Assembly: GCA_032622095.1 (NCBI GenBank)
Contig: CP136062.1
Location: 11,563,710-11,627,709 of the forward strand
DNA: 64,000 bases
DNA from: Siphonodentalium dalli
Lineage: Eukaryota > Mollusca > Scaphopoda > Gadilida > Siphonodentaliidae
Direction: 5' to 3'
The position numbers and the translations under genes are program-made. Each line of letters begins with the position of its first letter. Within the stretch, counting starts at the first letter, position 1. Under the pieces are notes generated by a model, which saw only the letters and a list, made by a program, of their open reading frames with translations, had not been told where the DNA came from and ran no database searches. Of this stretch, positions 34,421 through 48,000 are shown one piece after another.

Positions 34421-36328
34421 TTAGCTCAACTTTACTTTGTAAAGTTTGAGCTATTGCCATGGCTTTGTCGTCCGTCGTCCGTGTGTACGTGTGTACGTAA
34501 TGCGTCAACAATGCAAGCTACAGGTTGTACCTTTCGTCGGATCATTATGAAATTTGTCATAGCTGTTGACATCAACATTTAGACCAGAAAAATTAATTTT
34601 GGGGTCATTCGGAAAAAAAACATGGCCGCCAGTGGCCATATTGGATTTCAAAATTCAATCCATTAGCACGGTCTTCATGAAATTTGTCATGGATGTTAAT
34701 ATTGACATGTAGATGGGAACGAGTAATTTTGGGGTCATTCGGCCAAAAAACATGGCCGCCAGCAGCCATCTTGTATTTTACTCTTTGTATGACTAAATCC
34801 TTTAGCACGGGCTACAGGTCGTACTTTTAATCTGATCATGATAAATTTTATCAAGAATGTTAATAATGACATGTAGATGGGAACGAGTCATTTTGGGGTC
34901 ATTCGGCAAAAAAACATGGCCGCCAGCAGCCATCTTGTATTTTACTCTTTGTATGACTAAATCCTTTAGCACGGGCTACAGGTCGTACCTTTAGTCTGAT
35001 CATCATTTGTCATGGTTGTTGAAATTGCAATGTAGATGGGAACGAGTCATTTTGGGGTCATTCGGACAAAAAACATGGCCGCCAGCGGCCATATTGGGTT
35101 TAAAAATTTAATCCATTAGCACGGGCCACAGGTCGTACTGTTTGTCTGATGATCATGAAATTTGACATGGATGATAATATTGTTATGTAGATGGGAACGA
35201 GTAATTTTGGGGTCATTCGGCCCAAAAACATGGCCGCCAGCAGCCATCTTCGATTTTACTCTTTGTATGACTAAATTCTTTAGCACGGGCTGCAGGTCGT
35301 ACCTTTAGTCTGATCATCATAAAATTTGTCATGGATATTAACAATGACATGTAGATGGGAATGAGTAATTTTGGGGTCATTCGGCTAAAAAACATGGTCG
35401 CCAGCAGCCATCTTGGATTTTACTCTTTGTATGACTAAATCCTTAAGCACGGGCTACAGGTCGTACCTTTAGTCTGATCATCATAACATTTGTCATGGTT
35501 GTTGAAATTAGAATGTAGATGGGAACGAATCATTTTGGAGTCATTCGGACAAAAAACATGGCCGCCAGCGGCCATATTGTGTTTAAAAATATAATCCATT
35601 AGCACGGGCCACAGGTCGTACTGTTTGTCTGATGATCATGAAATTTGACATGGATGATAATATTGACATGTAGATGGGAACGAGTAATTTTGGGGTCATT
35701 CGGCCCAAAAACATGGCCGCCAGCAGCCATCTTGGATTTTACTCTTTGTATGACTAAATTCTTTAGCACGGGCTACAGATCGTAGCTTTAGTCTGATCAT
35801 CATAAAATTTGTCATGGATGTTAACGATGACATGTAGATGGGAACGACTCATTTTGGGGTCAATCGGCCAAAAACATGGCCGCCAGCAGCCATCTTGGAT
35901 TTTACTCTTTGTATGACTAAATTCTTTAGCACAGGCTACATGTCATACCTTTAGTCTGATCATCATAAAATTTGTCATGAATGTTAATAATGACATGTAG
36001 ATGGGAACGAGTCATTTTGGGATCATTCGTCCAAAAAACATGGGCGCCAGCAGCCATCTTGGATTTTACTCTTTGTATGACTAAATTCTTTAGCATGGGC
36101 TACAGGTCGTACCTTTAGTCTGATCGTCATAAAATTTGTCATGGATGTTAACGATGGGAACGACTCATTTTGGGGTCATTCGGCCGAAAACAAGGCCGCC
36201 AGCAGCCATCTTGGATTTAACTTTTCTCTTCATGTCTATAAACATGTATTAGATATTCAACTTTCCACATTCCTAATGGCTCCATTGACTGTAATACATT
36301 AAATTATTCCCTTTCCAAGTTGAGCTAC
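34421..36328. mobile_element. 1.9-kb insertion with tandem-repeat core, splitting the LINE
   Basis: The short inverted ends TAGCTCAACTT (34422-34432) and AAGTTGAGCTA (36317-36327) bracket the insert. Next to the left end is a CGTCCGTCGTCCGTGTGTACG stretch of simple sequence. The core is about ten tandem units (34507-36215). RT coding resumes right after, at KLHHRGFQGK. No clean target duplication could be fixed, and no coding capacity is seen. Confidence 0.8.
34507..36215 (+). repeat. Tandem repeat of ~140-170-bp units
   Basis: About ten units. Each has AGCACGGGCTACAGGTCGTA, then a TGTCATGGATGTTAA block, GTAGATGGGAACGAGT, TTTTGGGGTCATTCGG and CATGGCCGCCAGC(A/G)GCCAT. Two subtypes alternate, one ending CAGCAGCCATCTTG and the other CAGCGGCCATATTG. 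Confidence 0.92.
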
Positions 36329-37886
36329 AGTGTCATTGACACTTTCATTGAAACTACACCATCGTGGGTTCCAAGGCAAAATATGGCTCCTCCTAAGAGA
36401 GTTTTTGAGTAATATATCATGTGTAGTCAAACATACAGACATTCTGTCTAAGTCAATTGCGATAAAACAAGGCGCACGGCAAGGGATTATTTTATCCCCT
36501 CTGTTCTATATGTTGTACATAGATGATCTGTTGTATGAACTTGAAGCTTCAAACTTTGGTTTTCGACTTTTATCATCCAACTGCTCGTCTCCAACACAAG
36601 CTGATGATATGACATTGTTGTCCCTCTCAAGTTACGGCTTACAACGTTTATGCGATATATGCACATCATATAGTCAAAAGTGGCGGTTCATGTATAATCC
36701 AAACAAATGTAAAGTCATCGTTTTTAACGGAACTTCTCGCCAGAGTTGCAACACAAGTAGACGATGGACTGTCGCTGGTAGTACTTTGACCGAAACAGAC
36801 GAAATCACTCATTTGGGCATACAAGTAAATAAGTACAGCTTTGTCAAAGAATTTGTTGAAGTCATTGTAGACAAAATCAGGTCAACTTTTTTCCTCTTAA
36901 GTAATGCTGGACTTTATGCCGGAGGGATCACTCCGTCGAGTTGCGCAACTATATACAAAACGATGGTGCTGCCAAAAGGATTATATGGATCAGAATTTAT
37001 GTGTGGCATGTCTGTGTCAGATACTACTTCGCTTGAGAAAATCCACCGATTTTGCTTGAAACGCATTCAAGGACTGCCTGTAAGGACGAGAACCGATATT
37101 GTCCTAGGTCTCATGGGCCTAGGCCCTATTTCCTCTTTTATAGATGCACGAAAACTCAGTTTGTTTGGTAGCCTTTGTCGCATATCGCCTTCCAAAGTAT
37201 GCAAGGAAATTTTTGTATCAAGACTTCACATGCATCTTTCTCGTAAATATAATAATCCTCAGTCATACTTTGCTGACATTGAACGAATTCTTATTTCTCA
37301 CAACTTGAACCAATATCTTGAGCAACTCGCAGTAGTCGGTACGTGTCCAATCCGCCCGGAGTGGACCCGACTAGTCAAAACGGAAGTCAACAGTAAGCGC
37401 GATATCGACTGGACGCAAAATGTTCAAAACGACCCAACACTAACATGCTTCTATCAAATCCTAAATCACTTACAGATGTCTCTCCTTTGGCGTTGTTGTC
37501 GGCAATATCCAGAGCGGAAGAGATACTTTTTCACCGTTGCCCAACTTATAGCGACTACTGCTACCAAACACGAGGGTACTTGTGCGTTATGTCACTTGGT
37601 TTATGACGACGTGGTAACACACGTTATGATTTATTGCACTCATCATATAGTGTGCTCTCGTCGTAATGGCATGTGGTACCAAATGATTGACACATTTGGA
37701 TTACTGTTCTATATTTGGGTGGATGAGCTTGACGATGATGAACTTGTAATGCTTCACCTTACAAAACTTCCGTCTGAATTATTTTCTTTCATTGAAGACC
37801 CTATGTTTTTCGTATCGTTTATAGTTCACCACACCCACATATTATGGCTATCACACAAAATGCTGTCAAGTCTTCATTCTGAGTAA
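36329..37886 (+). pseudogene. LINE ORF2, reverse transcriptase C-terminal half and tail
   Basis: It resumes the RT broken at 34420. Motif B is GARQGIILSP (residues 48-57 counted from 36330) and motif C is QADD (90-93), with the paired aspartates intact and Q in place of the common Y or F. A long C-terminal region follows with a CCHC knuckle, C418-x2-C421-x9-H431-x4-C436. The frame is open to the stop at 37886. The first seven or so residues belong to the insertion or its target junction. With the endonuclease this is an APE-type LINE of the Jockey/CR1-like grouping. No RNase H domain was recognised. Confidence 0.9.
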
Positions 37887-38149
37887 TCTCCAAACGTATC
37901 AACGAAAATCCACAGTGGTATGTTAGGACCAATTATTGACTGATCACCACAGAAATCAAATTCCAATGTTCGGATCAAAAATGCAAAGGAAATAAGCTTT
38001 CATTCCCAGTTAAGTTATATTACCACATCAGACGAAAGGCCAATTACACTGTCGGATACCCGTTTGGGTTCGGACATTCCAAGATGGCGGCGCCCACTAA
38101 AGCAGATAAACGGTAAGTGTATATATTGTCTCCAAACAGCAATCAACGA
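37887..38149 (+). other. LINE 3' untranslated region and junction to satellite
   Basis: Non-coding sequence between the LINE stop and the first satellite unit. No poly-A tail or simple 3' repeat was found to mark the LINE end. Confidence 0.5.
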
Positions 38150-38244
38150 CATCTATTTAAGTATATGTACTTCCTGAACGAAAACAAACCCATAGCGGAA
38201 AGGATTTTTGAAATCCGAGAAGAAATGCAAGAGTTACGAGCCCT

Positions 38245-39025
38245 CAAAGTTTGCAAAAAGGGCCCATGTGCTTGAAACCACATCTCGTCCGAAGATGTAA
38301 AAGTTTGGCTGTAATCTGATACGCCAATGCGTGCGGACTGAAGAGAGCACGAGGTGCGCCAAATTTTGACACTATCGGTTCAGTGTTGTGCGTCAGGGGA
38401 GGGGTGGTCCGTGGTACAATTTTTTTATTCTTCTCCGAATCAGATGAAACTTGGAATATAACATCTACAATAGCGGCCGATCTGGAAACTGAAAGAATTT
38501 CGAATTTCCATTGAAAACTGACAGAGGTACGGGTCCTCAAATTTTGCAATTTTGGGCCCATGTGCTTGAAACCACATCTTCTCCGAAGATGTAAACATTT
38601 GGCTATAACCTGATAGGCCAATGCGTGCGGTCTGGAAAGAGCACGAGGTGCGCCATATTTTGCCAGTATTGGTTTAGTGTTGTGGGACAGGGGAGGGGTG
38701 GTCCGTGGTACCATTTTTTTTTATTCTTTTCCGAATCAGATGAAACTTGGAATATAAAATCTACCATACACGTTGATCACAAAACTGAAAACGGGTCTTA
38801 AATCCGTTGGAAAATGGCGGAGATTTGGGCCCCCAAAGTTTGAATTTGGGCCCATATGCTTTCAAATAACCAAACTGTTATTCGTCTCCGACTCATATGA
38901 CAGATGTAACGTACAATCTCTGTGAGCAGACGATCACAATACTGAAAACAATTTAAAAATCCATTAGAAAATAACGGAGTTACGGTCCATCAAAGTTCGC
39001 ATTTTTGGCCTTGGTTGAAAATTTC
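38245..39025 (+). repeat. ~293-bp sub-repeats inside each satellite unit
   Basis: Shown for the first unit and repeated in all. Sub-repeat 1 starts at CAAAGTTTGCAAAAAGGGCC (about 38247), sub-repeat 2 at CAAATTTTGCAATTTTGGGCC (about 38537) and a more diverged third at CCCAAAGTTTGAATTTGGGCC (about 38833). A shortened fourth is at CATCAAAGTTCGCATTTTTGG (about 38988). Sub-repeats 1 and 2 share AGATGAAACTTGGAATATAA near their ends. The 1.7-kb unit is therefore a higher-order form of an older short repeat. Confidence 0.88.
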
Positions 39026-39173
39026 CCAATCCCATCACCCAATTTCGTGGCAGAGGTGGGGTCACTTCCAAACACTTGAGATCAACCTATACATGTTAGG
39101 ATAACATATAATCATCCTACTTCATATGTTCTGTCCATAAACTGCGATTCTTTCAGATCATGATTTCCCCTAT

Positions 39174-39212
39174 TATTATACTTCCATGGTGTAACCAAGG
39201 AAGTATATTGTT
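39174..39212. repeat. Small hairpin inside each satellite unit
   Basis: TACTTCCATGG and CCAAGGAAGTA pair over 10 of 11 positions around the loop TGTAA. It is present once per unit. The right edge of the whole array (58066) falls at the first base or two of this hairpin. Confidence 0.8.
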
Positions 39213-42200
39213 TTTCTACTGCGGTCGTTTTCCGTTTATTTTGAAATACTCAGAAACTAATTGCAGTTGGAACGCGAAATCTCTATCGAGTGTAGGCATC
39301 TAAGGTCTACTACAAATAAAGGTATCCGCATACCGGTCCAAGGATTCTAGACGGAGTTATGGCCCTTTTACGATTATTTTTCATTATTATTTTTTTTATT
39401 ATACTCCACACTTTTGCAACGCCTTAATATCTGAAAGTATGGGGAGTATCGAACTGAAAGTTTGTACGTATGTTGGGGTCAATGAGTTCTAACCTATCGG
39501 CATACAATGAATATTGTCCGCGTTTACTCCGCGGAGTTATCTCCCTTTATATGAACAAATTTGATTTTATTATCTCGGAAATTATAAGGAACAGAGCATC
39601 GAAAATTGGACCGTATGCACACCTCGATATGCTCTACTGCCCACGGGCATCAAAACGTGTGTCCGCGCTTTCCCTGAGGAGTTACCGCCCATAGTTGGCA
39701 AACCTCTATTTGATTGTACTCTGTTGTCCTCCCGTATCATTCCAGATAACTGCATTTGGTTTTCATAGTCGTGTTGACCGTTGTCAGCTTAGTCCGAGGA
39801 AGAAAATTTGACAAGGTTCGACATATATTTTTACACTGGGGTGGGGGCAAAATTTTCGCAAAAAAATGTTTTGATTGACATTCATCTATTTAAGTATATG
39901 TACTTCCTGAACGAAAACAAACCCATAGCGGAAAGGATTTTTGAAATCCGAGAAGAAATGCAAGAGTTACGAGCCCTCAAAGTTTGCAAAAAGGGCCCAT
40001 GTGCTTGAAACCACATCTCGTCCGAAGATGTAAAAGTTTGGCTGTAATCTGATACGCCAATGCGTGCGGACTGAAGAGAGCACGAGGTGCGCCAAATTTT
40101 GCCACTATCGGTTCAGTGTTGTGCGTCAGGGGAGGGGTGGTCCGTGGTACAATTTTTTTATTCTTCTCCGAATCAGATGAAACTTGGAATATAACATCTA
40201 CAATAGCGGCCGATCTGGAAACTGAAAGAATTTCGAATTTCCATTGAAAACTGACAGAGGTACGGGTCCTCAAATTTTGCAATTTTGGGCCCATGTGCTT
40301 GAAACCACATCTTCTCCGAAGATGTAAACATTTGGCTATAACCTGATAGACCAATGCGTGCGGTCTGGAGAGAGCACGAGGTGCGCCAAATTTTGCCAGT
40401 ATTGGTTTCGTGTTGTGGGACAGGGGAGGGGTGGTCCGTGGTACCATTTTTTTTTATTCTTTTCCGAATCAGATGAAACTTGGAATATAAAATCTACCAT
40501 ACACGTTGATCACAAAACTGAAAACGGGTCTTAAATCCGTTGGAAAATGGCGGAGATTTGGGCCCCCAAAGTTTGAATTTGGGCCCATATGCTTTCAAAT
40601 AACCAAACTGTTATTCGTCTCCGACTCATATGACAGATGTAACGTACAATCTCTGTGAGCAGACGATCACAATACTGAAAACAATTTAAAAATCCATTAG
40701 AAAATAACGGAGTTACGGTCCATCAAATTTCGCATTTTTGGCCTTGGTTGAAAATTTCCCAATCCCATCACCCAATTTCGTGGCAGAGGTGGGGTCACTT
40801 CCAAACACTTGAGATCAACCTATACATGTTAGGATAACATATAATCATCCTACTTCATATGTTCTGTCCATAAACTGCGATTCTTTCAGATCATGATTTC
40901 CCCTATTATTATACTTCCATGGTGTAACCAAGGAAGTATATTGTTTTTCTACTGCGGTCGTTATCCGTTTATTTTGAAATACTCAGAAACTAATTGCAGT
41001 TGGAACGCGAAATCTCTATCGATTGTAGGCATCTAAGGTCTACTACAAATAAAGGTATCCGCATACCGGTCCAAGGATTCTAGACGGAGTTATGGCCCTT
41101 TTACGATTATTTTTCATTATTATTTTTTTTATTATACTCCACACTTTTGCAACGCCTTAATATCTGAAAGTATGGGGAGTATCGAACTGAAAGTTTGTAC
41201 GTATGTTGGGGTCAATGAGTTCTAACCTATCGGCATACAATGAATATTGTCCGCGTTTACTCCGCGGAGTTATCTCCCTTTATATGAACAAATTTGATTT
41301 TATTATCTCGGAAATTATAAGGAGCAGAGCATCGAAAATTGGACCGTATGCACACCTCGATATGCTCTACTGCCCACGGGCATCAAAACGTGTGTCCGCG
41401 CTTTCCCTGAGGAGTTACCGCCCATAGTTGGCAAACCTCTATTTGATTGTACTCTGTTGTCCTCCCGTATCATTCCAGATAACTGCATTTGGTTTTCATA
41501 GTCGTGTTGACCGTTGTCAGCTTAGTCCGAGGAAGAAAATTTGACAAGGTTCGACATATATTTTTACACTGGGGTGGGGGCAAAATTTTCGCAAAAAAAT
41601 GTTTTGATTGACATTCATCTATTTAAGTATATGTACTTCCTGAACGAAAACAAACCCATAGCGGAAAGGATTTTTGAAATCCGAGAAGAAATGCAAGAGT
41701 TACGAGCCCTCAAAGTTTGCAAAAAGGGCCCATGTGCTTGAAACCACATCTCGTCCGAAGATGTAAAAGTTTGGCTGTAATCCGATACGCCAATGCGTGC
41801 GGACTGAAGAGAGCACGAGGTGCGCCAAATTTTGCCACTATCGGTTCAGTGTTGTGCGTCAGGGGAGGGGTGGTCCGTGGTACAATTTTTGTATTCTTCT
41901 CCGAATCAGATGAAACTTGGAATATAACATCTACAATAGCGGCCGATCTGGAAACTGAAAGAATTTCGAATTTCCATTGAAAACTGACAGAGGTACGGGT
42001 CCTCAAATTTTGCAATTTTGGGCCCATGTGCTTGAAACCACATCTTCTCCGAAGATGTAAACATTTGGCTATAACCTGATAGGCCAATGCGTGCGGTCTG
42101 GAGAGAGCACGAGGTGCGCCAAATTTTGCCAGTATTGGTTTAGTGTTGTGGGACAGGGGAGGGGTGGTCCGTGGTACCATTGTTTTTTATTCTTTTCCGA

Positions 42201-43348
42201 ATCAGATGAAACTTGGAATATAAAATCTACCATACACGTTGATCACAAAACTGAAAACGGGTCTTAAATCCGTTGGAAAATGGCGGAGATTTGGGCCCCC
42301 AAAGTTTGAATTTGGGCCCATATGCTTTCAAATAACCAAACTGTTATTCGTCTCCGACTCATATGACAGATGTAACGTACAATCTCTGTGAGCAGACGAT
42401 CACAATACTGAAAACAATTTAAAAATCCATTAGAAAATAACGAAGTTACGGTCCATCAAAGTTCGCATTTTTGGCCTTGGTTGAAAATTTCCCAATCCCA
42501 TCACCCAATTTCGTGGCAGAGGTGGGGTCACTTCCAAACACTTGAGATCAACCTATACATGTTAGGATAACATATAATCATCCTACTTCATATCTTCTGT
42601 CCATAAACTGCGATTCTTTCAGATCATGATTTCCCCTATTATTATACTTCCATGGTGTAACCAAGGAAGTATATTGTTTTTCTACTGCGGTCGTTTTCCG
42701 TTTATTTTGAAATACTCAGAAACTAATTGCAGTTGGAACGCGAAATCTCTATAGATTGTAGGCATCTAAGGTCTACTACAAATAAAGGTATCCGCATAAC
42801 GGTCCAAGGATTCTAGACGGAGTTATGGCCCTTTTACGATTATTTTTCATTATTATTTTTTTTATTATACTCCACACTTTTGCAACGCCTTAATATCTGA
42901 AAGTATGGGGAGTATCGAACTGAAAGTTTGTACGTATGTTGGGGTCAATGAGTTCTAACCTATCGGCATACAATGAATATTGTCCGCGTTTACTCCGCGG
43001 AGTTATCTCCCTTTATATGAACAAATTTGATTTTATTATCTCGGAAATTATAAGGAGCAGAGCATCGAAAATTGGACCGTTTGCACACCTCGATATGCTC
43101 TACTGCCCACGGGCATCAAAACGTGTGTCCGCGCTTTCCCTGAGGAGTTACCGCCCATAGTTGGCAAACCTCTATTTGATTGTACTCTGTTGTCCTCCCG
43201 TATCATTCCAGATAACTGCATTTGGTTTTCATAGTCGTGTTGACCGTTGTCAGCTTAGTCCGAGGAAGAAAATTTGACAAGGTTCGACATATATTTTTAC
43301 ACTGGGGTGGGGGCAAAATTTACGCAAAAAAATGTTTTGATTGACATT

Positions 43349-45022
43349 CATCTATTTAAGTATATGTACTTCCTGAACGAAAACAAACCCATAGCGGAAA
43401 GGATTTTTGAAATCCGAGAAGAAATGCAAGAGTTACGAGCCCTCAAAGTTTGCAAAAAGGGCCCATGTGCTTGAAACCACATCTCGTCCGAAGATGTAAA
43501 AGTTTGGCTGTAATCTGATACGCCAATGCGTGCGGACTGAAGAGAGCACGAGGTGCGCCAAATTTTATTCTTCTCCGAATCAGATGAAACTTGGAATATA
43601 ACATCTACAATAGCGGCCGATCTGGAAACTGAAAGAATTTCGAATTTCCATTGAAAACTGACAGAGGTACGGGTCCTCAAATTTTGCAATTTTGGGCCCA
43701 TGTGCTTGAAACCACATCTTCTCCGAAGATGTAAACATTTGGCTATAACCTGATAGGCCATTGCGTGCGGTCTGGAGAGAGCACGAGGTGCGCCAAATTT
43801 TGCCAGTATTGGTTTAGTGTTGTGGGACAGGGGAGGGGTGGTCCGTGGTACCATTTTTTTTTATTCTTTTCCGAATCAGATGAAACTTGGAATATAAAAT
43901 CTACCATACACGTTGATCACAAAACTGAAAACGGGTCTTAAATCCGTTGGAAAATGGCGGAGATTTGGGCCCCCAAAGTTTGAATTTGGGCCCATATGCT
44001 TTCAAATAACCAAACTGTTATTCGTCTCCGACTCATATGACAGATGTAACGTACAATCTCTGTGAGCAGACGATCACAATACTGAAAACAATTTAAAAAT
44101 CCATTAGAAAATAACGGAGTTACGGTCCATCAAAGTTCGCATTTTTGGCCTTGGTTGAAAATTTCCCAATCCCATCACCCAATTTCGTGGCAGAGGTGGG
44201 GTCACTTCCAAACACTTGAGATCAACCTATACATGTTAGGATAACATATAATCATCCTACTTCATATGTTCTGTCCATAAACTGCGATTCTTTCAGATCA
44301 TGATTTCCCCTATTATTATACTTCCATGGTGTAACCAAGGAAGTATATTGTTTTTCTACTGCGGTCGTTTTCCGTTTATTTTGAAATACTCAGAAACTAA
44401 TTGCAGTTGGAACGCGAAATCTCTATCGATTGTAGGCATCTAAGGTCTACTACAAATAAAGGTATCCGCATACCGGTCCAAGGATTCTAGACGGAGTTAT
44501 GGCCCTTTTACGATTATTTTTCATTATTATTTTTTTTATTATACTCCACACTTTTGCAACGCCTTAATATCTGAAAGTATGGGGAGTATCGAACTGAAAG
44601 TTTGTACGTATGTTGGGGTCAATGAGTTCTAACCTATCGGCATACAATGAATATTGTCCGCGTTTACTCCGCGGAGTTATCTCCCTTTATATGAACAAAT
44701 TTGATTTAATTATCTCGGAAATTATAAGGAGCAGAGCATCGAAAATTGGACCGTTTGCACACCTCGATATGCTCTACTGCCCACGGGCATCAAAACGTGT
44801 GTCCGCGCTTTCCCTGAGGAGTTACCGCCCATAGTTGGCAAACCTCTATTTGATTGTACTCTGTTGTCCTCCCGTATCATTCCAGATAACTGCATTTGGT
44901 TTTCATAGTCGTGTTGACCGTTGTCAGCTTAGTCCGAGGAAGAAAATTTGACAAGGTTCGACATATATTTTTACACTGGGGTGGGGGCAAAATTTACGCA
45001 AAAAAATGTTTTGATTGACATT
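43349..45022 (+). repeat. Short satellite unit (1,674 bp), first
   Basis: It lacks 59 bp at about 43567. The deletion joins two AATTTT words, so it looks microhomology-mediated. It shares TTTGCACACC and TTTACGCAAA variants with the preceding full-length unit. Confidence 0.92.
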
Positions 45023-48000
45023 CATCTATTTAAGTATATGTACTTCCTGAACGAAAACAAACCCATAGCGGAAAGGATTTTTGAAATCCGAGAAGAAATG
45101 CAAGAGTTACGAGCCCTCAAAGTTTGCAAAAAGGGCCCATGTGCTTGAAACCACATCTCGTCCGAAGATGTAAAAGTTTGGCTGTAATCTGATACGCCAA
45201 TGCGTGCGCACTGAAGAGAGCACGAGGTGCGCCAAATTTTATTCTTCTCCGAATCAGATGAAACTTGGAATATAACATCTACAATAGTGGCCGATCTGGA
45301 AACTGAAAGAATTTCGAATTTCCATTGAAAACTGACAGAGGTACGGGTCCTCAAATTTTGCAATTTTGGGCCCATGTGCTTGAAACCACATCTTCTCCGA
45401 AGATGTAAACATTTGGCTATAACCTGATAGGCCATTGCGTGCGGTCTGGAGAGAGCACGAGGTGCGCCAAATTTTGCCAGTATTGGTTTAGTGTTGTGGG
45501 ACAGGGGAGGGGTGGTCCGTGGTACCATTTTTTTTTATTCTTTTCCGAATCAGATGAAACTTGGAATATAAAATCTACCATACACGTTGATCACAAAACT
45601 GAAAACGGGTCTTAAATCCGTTGGAAAATGGCGGAGATTTGGGCCCCCAAAGTTTGAATTTGGGCCCATATGCTTTCAAATAACCAAACTGTTATTCGTC
45701 TCCGACTCATATGACAGATGTAACGTACAATCTCTGTGAGCAGACGATCACAATACTGAAAACAATTTAAAAATCCATTAGAAAATAACGGAGTTACGGT
45801 CCATCAAAGTTCGCATTTTTGGCCTTGGTTGAAAATTTCCCAATCCCATCACCCAATTTCGTGGCAGAGGTGGGGTCACTTCCAAACACTTGAGATCAAC
45901 CTATACATGTTAGGATAACATATAATCATCCTACTTCATATGTTCTGTCCATAAACTGCGATTCTTTCAGATCATGATTTCCCCTATTATTATACTTCCA
46001 TGGTGTAACCAAGGAAGTATATTGTTTTTCTACTGCGGTCGTTTTCCGTTTATTTTGAAATACTCAGAAACTAATTGCAGTTGGAACGCGAAATCTCTAT
46101 CGATTGTAGGCATCTAAGGTCTACTACAAATAAAGGTATCCGCATACCGGTCCAAGGATTCTAGACGGAGTTATGGCCCTTTTACGATTATTTTTCATTA
46201 TTATTTTTTTTATTATACTCCACACTTTTGCAACGCCTTAATATCTGAAAGTATGGGGAGTATCGAACTGAAAGTTTGTACGTATGTTGGGGTCAATGAG
46301 TTCTAACCTATCGGCATACAATGAATATTGTCCGCGTTTACTCCGCGGAGTTATCTCCCTTTATATGAACAAATTTGATTTTATTATCTCGGAAATTATA
46401 AGGAGCAGAGCATCGAAAATTGGACCGTATGCACACCTCGATATGCTCTACTGCCCACGGGCATCAAAACGTGTGTCCGCGCTTTCCCTGAGGAGTTACC
46501 GCCCATAGTTGGCAAACCTCTATTTGATTGTACTCTGTTGTCCTCCCGTATCATTCCAGATAACTGCATTTGGTTTTCATAGTCGTGTTGACCGTTGTCA
46601 GCTTAGTCCGAGGAAGAAAATTTGACAAGGTTCGACATATATTTTTACACTGGGGTGGGGGCAAAATTTTCGCAAAAAAATGTTTTGATTGACATTCATC
46701 TATTTAAGTATATGTACTTCCTGAACGAAAACAAACCCATAGCGGAAAGGATTTTTGAAATCCGAGAAGAAATGCAAGAGTTACGAGCCCTCAAAGTTTG
46801 CAAAAAGGGCCCATGTGCTTGAAACCACATCTCGTCCGAAGATGTAAAAGTTTGGCTGTAATCTGATACGCCAATGCGTGCGGACTGAAGAGAGCACGAG
46901 GTGCGCCAAATTTTGCCACTATCGGTTCAGTGTTGTGCGTCAGGGGAGGGGTGGTCCGTGGTACAATTTTTTTATTCTTCTCCGAATCAGATGAAACTTG
47001 GAATATAACATCTACAATAGCGGCCGATCTGGAAACTGAAAGAATTTCGAATTTCCATTGAAAACTGACAGAGGTACGGGTCCTCAAATTTTGCAATTTT
47101 GGGCCCATGTGCTTGAAACCACATCTTCTCCGAAGATGTAAACATTTGGCTATAACCTGATAGGCCAATGCGTGCGGTCTGGAGAGAGCACGAGGTGCGC
47201 CAAATTTTGCCAGTATTGGTTTAGTGTTGTGGGACAGGGGAGGGGTGGTCCGTGGTACCATTTTTTTTTATTCTTTTCCGAATCAGATGAAACTTGGAAT
47301 ATAAAATCTACCATACACGTTGATCACAAAACTGAAAACGGGTCTTAAATCCGTTGGAAAATGGCGGAGATGTGGGCCCCCAAAGTTTGAATTTGGGCCC
47401 ATATGCTTTCAAATAACCAAACTGTTATTCGTCTCCGACTCATATGACAGATGTAACGTACAATCTCTGTGAGCAGACGATCACAATACTGAAAACAATT
47501 TAAAAATCCATTAGAAAATAACGGAGTTACGGTCCATCAAAGTTCGCATTTTTGGCCTTGGTTGAAAATTTCCCAATCCCATCACCCAATTTCGTGGCAG
47601 AGGTGGGGTCACTTCCAAACACTTGAGATCAACCTATACATGTTAGGATAACATATAATCATCCTACTTCATATGTTCTGTCCATAAACTGCGATTCTTT
47701 CAGATCATGATTTCCCCTATTATTATACTTCCATGGTGTAACCAAGGAAGTATATTGTTTTTCTACTGCGGTCGTTTTCCGTTTATTTTGAAATACTCAG
47801 AAACTAATTGCAGTTGGAACGCGAAATCTCTATCGATTGTAGGCATCTAAGGTCTACTACAAATAAAGGTATCCGCATACCGGTCCAAGGATTCTAGACG
47901 GAGTTATGGCCCTTTTACGATTATTTTTCATTATTATTTTTTTTATTATACTCCACACTTTTGCAACGCCTTAATATCTGAAAGTATGGGGAGTATCGAA

